Positions 26,338 through 34,210 of a DNA stretch of 64,000 nucleotides are shown here, piece by piece. The notes below the pieces were generated by a model. That model was not told the DNA's origin and searched no databases. It was given only the letters and a program-made list of their open reading frames with translations. This DNA comes from Streptomyces sp. NBC_01803 (GTDB taxonomy: Bacteria > Actinomycetota > Actinomycetes > Streptomycetales > Streptomycetaceae): NCBI RefSeq assembly GCF_035917415.1, contig NZ_CP109073.1:3576001-3640000 (forward strand), read 5' to 3'. How positions within the stretch are numbered: the first letter of the stretch is position 1; every line of letters starts with the position of its first letter. The position numbers were made by a program, and so were the translations under genes.

Positions 26338-29300
26338 TCAGTACCGGGGAGCCGGCGGGGCGGTGAACTGGACGTGGGAGGGGAGGCCGGGTCCGGCCGA
26401 CGGCTGATGGACCTGGACCGACCGCAGCTCCGGAAGTCCGGAAAGCGGGGAGAAGTCCTCCGAGCCGTGGCTCAGCGCCAGTGTGCGGAGGCCGGGAAAC
26501 ACCGTGGGCAGGATGTCCAGGTCGGCGGAGAAGCGCCGCTCTTCCTGGGCGTTCCGGAAGAGCAGCAGCCTTTCCACGGTGGGGAAGTCCGCGTCGGTGG
26601 ACGTGAGATCGCTCAGCACCCGCTCATGGAGCAGGAGGTTCCGGAGGGACGGCAATCCGGCGATCGCGTGCCATTCCTCCCGGGCGAGAGCGCGGTCGGT
26701 GTGGTGCACCGCCAATTCCGTCAGCCCGGGCCACGTCCGGATCCCGGTGAGGTCCGGAACGTGGGACGGCAGGCCGAGTGACTTCAGGGGCGCCCGTTGT
26801 GGCAGATCGAGCAGTGAATCGAGCCGGCCCGGAGAACCGATGATGAGGCCCTCCAACCCGTCGAGCCCCGGCAATCCCTCGGGCTCCCAGCCCTCGGTCC
26901 TGGGGTAGAGATTCAGGACCCGCACCGATGTCCCGGCCAGGGGAGCGAGATCGGGGATGTGCGGGCAGTTGTCCAGCAGGAGCGATCGGAGGCCGGGCAA
27001 TCGGCCGACGAAGTCCAGATCACCGATCGTCGCGCAATCCCGGAGCGACAGGGACACGAGCGGTCGGTCGGCCAGGGCGGAGAGGATGTCCTCCGCCGTG
27101 AAGTCGCCGCGCAGATCCGCCCGTGCCAGACCGGTCAGCGTGCCGAGATATCCGAGCTCTTCCCCGGTGGTGGCCGGAAAGGTCAGGTCGGCGTCGTCGC
27201 GAGGAAGATGAGAGACGATCTCGGTGAAGTAGCGGGTGGTGTCGAACCGATACCAGCTCACCGCCAGCAGATGGCGCACGAGGGTCGAGGAATGGTGGCG
27301 AAAGGCGCGCAGCTTGATGAGCGCGGCGTCCGTGCCGACGCGGGCCGCCGTGAATACCACCTCCAGGGCCTCCGCGTCGGTGAGCTCATCCGGACCCGGC
27401 AGTAAGTCCAGTGCCACCGAGCCGATCTCCGCCAGCTTGACGGCCTCGGCGCGCACCCGGGGAGGAATGTAGCGTTCGGCGCGGCTCACCACCGCGGCGC
27501 GGATTTCCGGGCGGAGCTGGCTGGCGTGTTCGAGGCAGGCCGTCGCGAGAAGGTGGAGCCGGACGCGGTGCCCGGGGTCGCGGTCGCCGCGTTCGATCAG
27601 GTCGGTGAGGAGCTCGCCGCGCTGAATCGGCTGGGCGTGCGCGACGGCCATCCGGACCACGTCCTCCCATTGGTCCTCGTGGGCCTTTTCGACCAGCGCG
27701 GGAAAGTGCTGCCATTCCACGATCTCGCGGGCGCCGAGATAGTCCTGGAATGTCCGGTGCACGAAATCGATCGCGCCGGGAACGGGTTCGCGTACGACGC
27801 CGGAGCGTTCGATCAGGTGTCGCAGCACGGCCTGGGCCGGGCCGAGCCGGTCGCCCCGGTGCAGGGCGGGCAGGGCGTTGTCGATGAGCGTGGTCGCCAG
27901 GGAGGCGGTCATCTCGGAGCGGCCGTTGGTGATCAGCCAGTAGGCCAGCTTCTGGAGAAGCGATATCTGCGTCTCGGCGTCCAGCTCCACACCGCCGCGG
28001 GGCGGGTCGGGGCGCTCGCGGTCGCGGCGTTCGAGCAGCATCGCGAGCGCGGCGTCGTACAGGGCCTTCCGGCCGCGCGGCAGGTAGCCGTTCCGCTCCC
28101 GGTGCAGGGCGCAGATCAGCGCGCACATCAGGGGATTGGTGGCCAGCGTGGCCAGATCCGCGCGGGCGCCGACGAGGTCGAGGAGGGTGCCGGCCTCCTC
28201 GCGCGTGGCACCGACCGCCCCGTGCCAGCGGTGGACGAAGGCGGCGACGTCGGTGGGGCTCATCGGCGCGAGCGACAGCTCGGTGAACTGCTCGGCTCTC
28301 AGCCAGTCCTCGGCGACGGCGGACGGGCGGGCGGTGACGAGCCAGAGATTGCCGGGGTAGGAGGCGGCCAGGCGGCGCAGCCAGCGGCGGACCTCCTCGC
28401 GTTCGGCCTCCGGGATCTCGTCGATGCCGTCCACGAGGAGCAGGCCACGCTTCGCCGTCAGCACCCGGTGGGCCCACCGCTCGGGCTGGCCGGCGGCGAG
28501 CGGGCAGTCCACGGCGGCGAGGAACCCGTCCGGGTCGGGCAGCCGGCGTCGGTCGCGGGTGAGTGTGCGCATGGGCAGAACGAAGGGGACGCGGCCGATG
28601 AGGTGGGTCAGGCCGTCCCCGGGGTCCCGGCGGGCGGTCGCCACGGCCAGCCACTGGACCAGCGTGGTCTTCCCCGATCCGGCGTGGCCGCGCAGCAGGA
28701 CGCGGCTGTGGCCGCTGAGCGCCTGCTCGGCGCGCTGCGGTGGCGCGTCCGCCGCACCGGACGTGTGGTGGGTCTCCAGGCTCAGGTAGGCGTCGTCCAG
28801 CGGCCATTCACGGGCCTGCCGGAGGTCGAGACCGTAGACGGCGAGACGGCCCTGCTCCCGCCGGACGTAGTCGGCGTAGCGGGTCTCGAAGGCGGCGTCC
28901 TCGACGGACTGGTGGGGGACGCGCTCGATGAGCAGGTCGACGGTGCGGATCAGCCGGTCGAGGTCGCGGCTTTGTTCCACGAGGGTGCGGGCGACGAAGG
29001 TGGAGCGCTGGGTGAAGAAGTTCAGGATGTGCAGGCAGGTGGACTCCAGCACCCGGGCGTACAGGGCGTGTGCGGGCATGGAAGAGCTGTCGAGCTCCCA
29101 CGGTCGGCCGTGGCCGAGGGGGATCATGAGCTGGCGGGCCCAGGTCCGGTGGCCCAGCCGCACCGCCTGGATGTCATCCATGTCCAGCTCGCCCAGGCGC
29201 AGCAGTGAGCGTGCCAGGAGCCCCGTCGCCTCGATGAGCTCGTCCTCCGACGGCGCGTCGTGCGGGCCGATCTCCCGGACGGCCCGGCGGACGAGCGCGT

Positions 29301-29484
29301 CGCACAGCGTGCGCAGATCCCGCTCGGTCAGGGACCGCTTCTCGCCCCCGAACGACACCAGCGCCGCTATCCGGACCGGCTTGTCGACCAGGGCGGCTCC
29401 CGGGCCGTCCTGGCGGAAGAGGCGTTTGATCAGCGGCGTGAACGCGCTCGACGCCAACCGCAGCCCCGCCCCCGTGAGTTCCAT
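26338..29484 (-). CDS. NACHT-domain STAND NTPase with LRR-like C-terminus (bacterial NLR)
   Basis: 1048 residues in three parts. Residues 1-240 are helical, starting MELTGAGLRLASSAFTPLIK, in the manner of NACHT N-terminal helical domains. The NACHT ATPase has Walker A GHAGSGKTTLVQWLA (266-280), Walker B GLLLVDGIDEIPE (347-359) and the sensor segment WLVTARPSA (381-389). A winged-helix and helical segment follows to about 770, then leucine-rich units such as LVSLSLRDCATIGDLDFV, LPGLRSLLLDN and FPGLRTLALSHGSEDFSPL. Bacterial NACHT proteins of this layout act as anti-phage immune receptors; that role is inferred. Leu694 is encoded by TTA (27403-27405), so translation should depend on the bldA tRNA. 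A TACCCT lies six bases before the ATG. Confidence 0.88.
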   Translation of the reverse strand: MELTGAGLRLASSAFTPLIKRLFRQDGPGAALVDKPVRIAALVSFGGEKRSLTERDLRTLCDALVRRAVREIGPHDAPSEDELIEATGLLARSLLRLGELDMDDIQAVRLGHRTWARQLMIPLGHGRPWELDSSSMPAHALYARVLESTCLHILNFFTQRSTFVARTLVEQSRDLDRLIRTVDLLIERVPHQSVEDAAFETRYADYVRREQGRLAVYGLDLRQAREWPLDDAYLSLETHHTSGAADAPPQRAEQALSGHSRVLLRGHAGSGKTTLVQWLAVATARRDPGDGLTHLIGRVPFVLPMRTLTRDRRRLPDPDGFLAAVDCPLAAGQPERWAHRVLTAKRGLLLVDGIDEIPEAEREEVRRWLRRLAASYPGNLWLVTARPSAVAEDWLRAEQFTELSLAPMSPTDVAAFVHRWHGAVGATREEAGTLLDLVGARADLATLATNPLMCALICALHRERNGYLPRGRKALYDAALAMLLERRDRERPDPPRGGVELDAETQISLLQKLAYWLITNGRSEMTASLATTLIDNALPALHRGDRLGPAQAVLRHLIERSGVVREPVPGAIDFVHRTFQDYLGAREIVEWQHFPALVEKAHEDQWEDVVRMAVAHAQPIQRGELLTDLIERGDRDPGHRVRLHLLATACLEHASQLRPEIRAAVVSRAERYIPPRVRAEAVKLAEIGSVALDLLPGPDELTDAEALEVVFTAARVGTDAALIKLRAFRHHSSTLVRHLLAVSWYRFDTTRYFTEIVSHLPRDDADLTFPATTGEELGYLGTLTGLARADLRGDFTAEDILSALADRPLVSLSLRDCATIGDLDFVGRLPGLRSLLLDNCPHIPDLAPLAGTSVRVLNLYPRTEGWEPEGLPGLDGLEGLIIGSPGRLDSLLDLPQRAPLKSLGLPSHVPDLTGIRTWPGLTELAVHHTDRALAREEWHAIAGLPSLRNLLLHERVLSDLTSTDADFPTVERLLLFRNAQEERRFSADLDILPTVFPGLRTLALSHGSEDFSPLSGLPELRSVQVHQPSAGPGLPSHVQFTAPPAPRY
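27403..27405 (-). promoter_or_regulatory. TTA codon (bldA-dependent translation point)
   Basis: In-frame TTA, read from the minus strand, encodes Leu694 in LDLLPGPDEL. TTA is the rarest codon in Streptomyces and is decoded only by the developmentally regulated bldA tRNA-Leu. Confidence 0.85.
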
Positions 29485-29490
29485 GGCAGA

Positions 29491-29496
29491 AGGGTA
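29491..29496 (-). promoter_or_regulatory. -10 element (TACCCT) for the NACHT gene
   Basis: On the minus strand TACCCT ends six bases before the ATG at 29484, predicting a leaderless mRNA independent of the upstream toxin-antitoxin pair. Confidence 0.5.
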
Positions 29497-29506
29497 CGGC
29501 GGGGGT

Positions 29507-29574
29507 GGCCGTTCAGCCGGGTCGGCCGTTCAGCCGGGCTGGCCGTTCAGCCGGGCTGGCCGTTCAGCCGGGCT
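29507..29574. repeat. 17-bp tandem repeat, four copies, across vapC stop
   Basis: Unit GGCCGTTCAGCCGGGCT at 29507, 29524, 29541 and 29558 (first copy differs in two bases). The last unit contains the vapC stop codon and final codons; the other three are non-coding. Confidence 0.9.
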
Positions 29575-29974
29575 GGAAGGGGTCGCGGAGGCGGACTCCG
29601 GTGCGTCGGACGTCCTTCACGTTCCGGGTGACCAGCGTCAGGTCGTGGACCAGGGCCGTGGCCGCGAGCAGGCCGTCGATGACGGGCACCCGGTGCGGGG
29701 CGCTGAGCCGTCCCCACGCCTCGGCGATGTCGGCGGTCACCGGCAGGACGCGGTCCGCGTAACGGTGCCGGAGGTCCTCCAGCCAGAGATCCAGCGTCCT
29801 CGCCCGCGCGCCGTCCCGGTGCCGGACGTTCTCGATGCCTTTGCGGATCTCGCCGATGATCAGCGTGCTGAGGAAGACCGAACGGTCCGGGACCTCGCGG
29901 ATCCACGCGGCGACGTGCGGATCGGGGCGGTGCCTGCGCAGCTCGGACACCACGTTCGTGTCGAGCAGATACAT
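29564..29974 (-). CDS. VapC-like PIN-domain toxin
   Basis: 136-residue PIN ribonuclease. Acidic active-site residues: Asp5 in MYLLDTNVVSEL, Glu42 in LIIGEIRKG, Asp100 in PVIDGLLAATAL, and the TRNVKDV end where Asn118 and Asp121 stand. FitB/VapC relatives cleave tRNA or other RNA and are inhibited by the antitoxin. It begins seven bases after the antitoxin stop, on the same transcript. The last codons fall in a 17-bp tandem repeat. Confidence 0.9.
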   Translation of the reverse strand: MYLLDTNVVSELRRHRPDPHVAAWIREVPDRSVFLSTLIIGEIRKGIENVRHRDGARARTLDLWLEDLRHRYADRVLPVTADIAEAWGRLSAPHRVPVIDGLLAATALVHDLTLVTRNVKDVRRTGVRLRDPFQPG

Positions 29975-29981
29975 CGCGCGC

Positions 29982-30260
29982 TCAGTCCTCTCCGAAGTCC
30001 ACGTGTCCGAAGTCCACGTGGCGCGGCAGATCCCGGGCGGCCACCGTGGCCTCCAACTCGGCCGCCAGCTCGTCGTCCGGGCCTTCCAGCAGGAAGTCCC
30101 GCAGGTCGAGGCGCTCGCCGCGGAGCCGGTGATACTCCCTGATGTCGAGGATCACGGCGACCTCCTCGCCGTGCCGGGTGACGAGCTGGGGCTCTCCGCC
30201 GCTCGCCTGCCGGAGCACCTCGCTGAACCGCTGCTTGGCTTCCTGTACCTGCCAGTGCAC
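29982..30260 (-). CDS. Phd/YefM-family antitoxin
   Basis: 92 residues from GTG (complement 30258-30260), with a near-perfect ribosome-binding site AAGGAGGTG at normal spacing. The N-terminus WQVQEAKQRFSEVLRQA followed by PQLVTRHGEEVAVILDIREY is the Phd/YefM DNA-binding fold, which should also repress the operon. The C-terminal, toxin-binding part ends HVDFGHVDFGED, where a 15-base unit (29991-30005 and 30006-30020) is perfectly duplicated. Confidence 0.9.
   Translation of the reverse strand: MHWQVQEAKQRFSEVLRQASGGEPQLVTRHGEEVAVILDIREYHRLRGERLDLRDFLLEGPDDELAAELEATVAARDLPRHVDFGHVDFGED
29991..30020. repeat. 15-bp duplication in antitoxin C-terminus
   Basis: TCCGAAGTCCACGTG occurs twice in tandem and in frame, doubling His-Val-Asp-Phe-Gly two residues before the antitoxin end. 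Confidence 0.9.
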
Positions 30261-30392
30261 CGCGCCCACCTCCTTCACCCCCTCTTCTGTCCAGTCTAGA
30301 CAGACCTGAACCCACTCTAGCAGGGTGCGGTGGCGCTGGAGTGGGCCGAGGATGGGAGAGGGCCGGACGCTGAGGGACGGAGGTCGGTCGCC

Positions 30393-30614
30393 ATGCGGCA
30401 TCTGATGCGTGCCGAGTACGAGGACGCCGAACCGGGGACCGGCCGGCCGGGGCCGGTGAAGACCTGGCACATGGTCCGGGGCGAGGATGCCGTCGCGATG
30501 TGCGGGCGGGTGCTCCAGCCGGGGGCCGAGGCGCTGTCGGACGAGGAGTGGGGCCGGACGGCGGAGCCGTTCTGCCACACCTGCGGCGCGCTGTATCTGC
30601 GCGAGGTGCCCTGA
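30393..30614 (+). CDS. Small protein with a zinc-ribbon-like cysteine pair
   Basis: 73 residues from ATG 30393, with GGAGG nine bases upstream. A CG and a C-terminal CHTCGALYL separated by about 28 residues resemble a zinc ribbon. The start MRHLMRAEYEDAEPGTG is distinct from generic low-complexity shadows, and codon bias is normal. The frame is open upstream to GTG 30330. Function unknown. Confidence 0.65.
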   Translation: MRHLMRAEYEDAEPGTGRPGPVKTWHMVRGEDAVAMCGRVLQPGAEALSDEEWGRTAEPFCHTCGALYLREVP

Positions 30615-30681
30615 GCCGCCCACACCCCCGCCACCTCCGGGTGGGGGACGACTGTCAGACCCCGCTGGCAGACTGCGGGGC

Positions 30682-31269
30682 ATGGAAACGACGCTGGCCG
30701 TTGCCGGGGCCGACGGGTTGCCGCGCTGTCCGTGGGGCGTGGCCCCCGAGGACTACCGCGAGTATCACGACACGGAGTGGGGGCGCCCGGTGCGGGGGGA
30801 CGACGCGCTCTTCGAGCGGCTGTGCTTGGAGGCGTTCCAGTCCGGGCTCTCGTGGCTGACGATCCTGCGTCGCAGAGACGGCTTCCGGGCCGCGTTCGAC
30901 GGCTTCGTCATCGCGAAGGTGGCGGCGTTCACCGACGCCGACGTGACGCGCCTGCTGGGCGACCCGGGCATCATCCGGAACCGCGCGAAGATCGAGGCCA
31001 CCCTCGGGAACGCCCGGGTGGCCGCCGGGTGGGCCGAGGGCGAGCTGACCGAGCTGGTCTGGTCCTTCGCGCCGGACGCGGCGGCCCGCCCGATGCCGCG
31101 CGGGCCGGGGGAGATACCGGCGACGACGCCGGAGTCCGAGGCGCTGTCCAAGACGCTCAAGAAGCGCGGCTTCCGTTTCGTCGGGCCGACCACGGCGTAT
31201 GCCCTGATGCAGGCATGCGGGCTGGTCAACGACCACCTTGCCGACTGCCACATCAGGGTGCGGGTGTGA
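30682..31269 (+). CDS. tag: DNA-3-methyladenine glycosylase I
   Basis: Excises 3-methyladenine from alkylated DNA. 195 residues with the Tag landmarks RCPWGVAPEDYREYHDTEWG, FERLCLEAFQSGLSWLTIL, FRAAFDGF, GIIRNRAKI and GPTTAYALMQACGLVNDH. The N-terminal cysteine and the late histidines of the zinc snap are present (CPW; HLADCH). A CAGACT seven bases before the ATG may be its -10. It overlaps the next gene by four bases. Confidence 0.93.
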   Translation: METTLAVAGADGLPRCPWGVAPEDYREYHDTEWGRPVRGDDALFERLCLEAFQSGLSWLTILRRRDGFRAAFDGFVIAKVAAFTDADVTRLLGDPGIIRNRAKIEATLGNARVAAGWAEGELTELVWSFAPDAAARPMPRGPGEIPATTPESEALSKTLKKRGFRFVGPTTAYALMQACGLVNDHLADCHIRVRV

Positions 31270-31745
31270 GCGACTGGCAGGAGCGTGCGGCGCGGCTGTG
31301 GGCGGCCTTCGACGCGCACGGCCCGGCCGGGTTCCGGGAGGCGATGCGGCGGCTCGTCGCCGAGCTGCCCGTGGGCGATCCGGTGGGGCTGTTCGAGCTG
31401 GCCTCGGCGCACGACGCCACGGACCGGGAGGCCGAGGCCGCCGTGCTGTACCGGCGGGCGCTGGCCGCCGGGCTGGGCGCGGACCTGCGGCGACAGGCGG
31501 TGATCCAGCTCGCCAGCACTCTGCGGAATCTGGGGCAGGCCGGGGAGAGCATCGCGCTGCTGAGCGAGGAGCGGGCCGCCGGCTCGGACGAGCTGGATGG
31601 CGCGGTGGACGCCTTCCTCGCCCTGGCGCTCACGGACGCGGGTCGTGAGCGCGAGGCGGTGGCCCTGCTGCTGCGCGCCCTGGCCCCGCACCTGCCGCGC
31701 TACCGCGATCCGGTGGAGAGCCGAGCGTCTGGCCTGACCGCCTGA
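31266..31745 (+). CDS. Tetratricopeptide-repeat protein
   Basis: 159 residues from GTG 31266, overlapping tag (GTGA). Helical pairs around DREAEAAVLYRRALAAGL, LRRQAVIQLASTLRNLGQAGES and GAVDAFLALALTDAGREREAVA have TPR spacing. Soluble, probably a protein-binding adaptor. The last codons and stop lie in an eight-base tandem repeat. Confidence 0.82.
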   Translation: MSDWQERAARLWAAFDAHGPAGFREAMRRLVAELPVGDPVGLFELASAHDATDREAEAAVLYRRALAAGLGADLRRQAVIQLASTLRNLGQAGESIALLSEERAAGSDELDGAVDAFLALALTDAGREREAVALLLRALAPHLPRYRDPVESRASGLTA

Positions 31746-31764
31746 CCGCCTGACCGCCTGACCG
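31733..31764. repeat. 8-bp tandem repeat, four copies, across TPR-gene stop
   Basis: CCTGACCG repeated four times; the second copy contains the stop codon TGA at 31743-31745, and diverged copies continue to about 31800. Confidence 0.9.
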
Positions 31765-31904
31765 GCTGACTGACCCGCCGTCGGATCGCCTGACCGGCCG
31801 TCGGACGACCCCCGGCACGGGACCGCCGCGCGCCGGGCTGCCGTTTCTCCTGGCCACCGGCCCGGGGCGATCGTCCGGCACCGACGGGCGGGGAAAGCGG
31901 TGGC

Positions 31905-32858
31905 TCAGTGCGCGGCGCCGCGTCGGTAGCGGCCAGGAGCCAGGCCGTATTCGCGCTTGAACGCCTTGGCGAAGGCGAACTCCGAGGAATACCCGACGGT
32001 CTGGGCCACCGTGCTGAGCGGCGCGTCCGACTCGCGCAGCAGCCGCCCGGCGATCGTCATGCGCCACCAGGTGAGGTAGGCCAGCGGCGACTCGCCCACG
32101 AGCGTGGTGAAGCGCTGGGCGAACACCGACCGCGACAGCCCGCCGCGCGTGCCCAGCTCCTCCACCGTCCAGGGGCGGGCGGGCTCGGCGTGGATGCCCT
32201 CCAGCGCGCGGCCGATCGCCGGGTCGGTGAGCGCGACGGCCCAGCCCGCCGGCCCCCGGCCGTCCGCCACGCGCTGCCGCGCCTCCTCCGCCGCCCGGTC
32301 GTCCACCCAGGCGCGCAGGATGTACAGCAGCATCGCGTCCACCAGCGCGGGCACCACGCCGTCCCGTCCCGGCCGCCGCTCGTCCAACTCGGCGCCGAGC
32401 AGCCCGATCATCGAGTGCAGCGCGCCGTGCCGTCCCGGCCGGGCGGGCAGGTGCACGATCTCCGGCAGCTCGCGGAGCAGCGGGTGCGGCCGGGCGTTGC
32501 CGAGCTGGTAGGCGCCGCACAGCAGCATGGTGCGCGCTCCCGGGCCGTCGACGGTGACCTGGCCGATCGGGGACGACGGGTCCTGGCGGCTCGGCGCGAA
32601 GTCGGCCAGCTGCGTGGCCGGGTCGTCGGCCAGCCCGTGCGCGCTTCCCTCGCGCAGGAACACGATGTCGCCCGAGGTCAGCGGCAGCGGCTCGCGGTCG
32701 CCCTCGGGCACGAGCCAGCAGGTGCCCTGGAGGACGACGTGGAACGAGGCCCCGTTGATCGCGGGAAACCGCAGCCCCCACGGCGCGCGCGCCTCGGTCC
32801 TGGCCGAGGCGGAGGTGCCGACGCGCATCACGGACAAGGCATCAGCCAGGACATCCAT
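31905..32858 (-). CDS. AraC-family regulator with cupin_6 sensor domain
   Basis: 317 residues. N-terminal cupin (residues 15-180, with FHVVLQGTCWLVPEGD and DIVFLREGSAHGL) and C-terminal double HTH: WTVEELGTRGGLSRSVFAQRF and STVAQTVGYSSEFAFAKAFKREYG with GRYRRG. It is divergent from a decayed NmrA-like oxidoreductase gene, a common arrangement in which the AraC protein controls the oxidoreductase. ATG complement at 32856-32858; TAGAAT lies seven bases upstream of it. Confidence 0.92.
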   Translation of the reverse strand: MDVLADALSVMRVGTSASARTEARAPWGLRFPAINGASFHVVLQGTCWLVPEGDREPLPLTSGDIVFLREGSAHGLADDPATQLADFAPSRQDPSSPIGQVTVDGPGARTMLLCGAYQLGNARPHPLLRELPEIVHLPARPGRHGALHSMIGLLGAELDERRPGRDGVVPALVDAMLLYILRAWVDDRAAEEARQRVADGRGPAGWAVALTDPAIGRALEGIHAEPARPWTVEELGTRGGLSRSVFAQRFTTLVGESPLAYLTWWRMTIAGRLLRESDAPLSTVAQTVGYSSEFAFAKAFKREYGLAPGRYRRGAAH

Positions 32859-32865
32859 GAGGGTA

Positions 32866-32871
32866 ATTCTA
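32866..32871 (-). promoter_or_regulatory. -10 element (TAGAAT) for the AraC regulator
   Basis: On the minus strand TAGAAT ends seven bases before the start codon, predicting a leaderless mRNA. Confidence 0.55.
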
Positions 32872-32993
32872 CGGTCAACGATCCACTGCTCTCGGAGGAT
32901 TGGATATGAAGTAAGGATGTGGAGACATTCATCGTCCGTGAAGGTGTCCCCGGATTGGCCGCACGAGGTCATCACACGATGAAGGCTGGGGTC

Positions 32994-33580
32994 ATGACTT
33001 TTCTGGTGATCGGGGCCACGGGGAAGACCGGACGGCCGGTCGCCGAGGCGCTGCGGGCGGGTGGCGCGAAGGTGTGCGCGGCCGGCCGCCACCTCCGTTG
33101 CGGGGAGGGCGGGCGGGGAGCGATGCGTGGTGACTGGGCCGACCGGCGGACATCGGAGTCGGCGCTGGACGGGGCCGAAGCGCTGTACGTCGTGGGCCCG
33201 TTCGCCGAGCCGGACGCGGAGGCGCTGCCGCGCCCGCTGCTGCTGTCGGTGCGGGGCGCGGCGGCCGGGCGGGAGCCGCGCTACGAGGCGCGCGCGCCGG
33301 AGGGGACTGGCCGGCGGACGTGCGGGCGGCCGGTGCCGGGGAGCGGGCGATCGCTTGGCAGCTGGCACCGTTCGACCTGATGCGGGCGGGCGGGAACGCG
33401 CCGGTCACGGACACGGTGGAGCGGGTGTCGGGCCGTCCGGCACGGATACTCGCGGCTATGCGGCCGAGCGGCCCCGGAGGGGGAAGTTCACTCTCCGGTA
33501 GAAATTCTGGCCAGGAAGCGGGCAAGGCGGGTTGGTTCGGGCAAGAGATGAAACTCGTAGGGAGGTTGACGGATGAGTAA
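32994..33580 (+). pseudogene. Decayed NmrA-like NAD(P)-dependent oxidoreductase
   Basis: The 5' part begins MTFLVIGATGKTGRPVAEAL, a normal NmrA/SDR-a5 nucleotide-binding start, and continues through ALDGAEALYVVGPF and LLLSVRGAAAG. The frame then changes. The C-terminal part appears in another frame from about 33320 as WQLAPFDLMRAGGNAPVTD and VERVSGRPARILA, typical for the end of this family. The middle third (substrate region) is missing. Divergent from the intact AraC gene, which probably once regulated it. Confidence 0.8.
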
Positions 33581-33594
33581 CTGAGGAGCGTGGC

Positions 33595-34020
33595 ATGTGC
33601 CTTGTCCCTGTGCGGTCCGGGACCGCCGACTTCGCCTTGCGCTTCCCGGCCCATCCCGTGTGGGTGCGCAACGCCCGCGACGCGATGCGGACGGCGCTGA
33701 GCACGGCGGTTCCGGGGAACGACGAGCTCATCGATACCGCCGTCCTGCTGACGTCGGAGGTGGTGAGCAACGCGATCCGCGCGTCCCGGAGCTGCCCGAC
33801 CCCGCCACCGGTCGACATCCACGCCTGCTGGTCACCGGAGGGCGACCTCCAGGTCAACGTCTACGACCGCGCCCCCGGGGAGCCGAACGTTCCGGAGCGG
33901 TCCCCCTCGGATGACAAGGAGCACGGCCGAGGACTGCTGCTGCTGACGCGCTGCGCGCGCAAGTGGGACATCTGCCGGCACGCGCCGGGGCCGGGGAAGA
34001 TGGTGTGGTTCCAGCTGTAG
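33595..34020 (+). CDS. RsbW-like ATP-binding protein (HATPase_c)
   Basis: 141 residues with a GHKL fold: N-box LLTSEVVSNAIRAS (around 53-66), a G1-type VYDRAPGEP and the G2 loop HGRGLLLLTR. Streptomyces carries dozens of such anti-sigma-like or serine-kinase proteins. Conserved Asp of the G1 box is present but the DxGxG glycine is replaced. GAGGAG precedes the ATG. No cognate sigma or anti-sigma antagonist gene is adjacent. The stop lies in a 13-bp tandem repeat. Confidence 0.87.
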   Translation: MCLVPVRSGTADFALRFPAHPVWVRNARDAMRTALSTAVPGNDELIDTAVLLTSEVVSNAIRASRSCPTPPPVDIHACWSPEGDLQVNVYDRAPGEPNVPERSPSDDKEHGRGLLLLTRCARKWDICRHAPGPGKMVWFQL

Positions 34021-34044
34021 GAGCCGGCTGTAGGAGCCGGCTGT
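34014..34044. repeat. 13-bp tandem repeat across the RsbW-like gene stop
   Basis: GCTGTAGGAGCCG at 34014-34026 contains the TAG stop; it is repeated exactly at 34027-34039, with a five-base partial copy after. Confidence 0.9.
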
Positions 34045-34210
34045 CGGCGACGTGAGGGAAGGCGGGGTGACGCGGTACGCGCGCCCGCCCCGCGGCCCCA
34101 TCCCTTTCGAGGCCGTGGAGATCCGTCCGCTCGTCGATGAGGACCAGCGAGGTGCCGGGGACCGCCGGGAATCCGCTCGGCGGAGAACTCCTCATCCAGG
34201 AACTCCGAGG

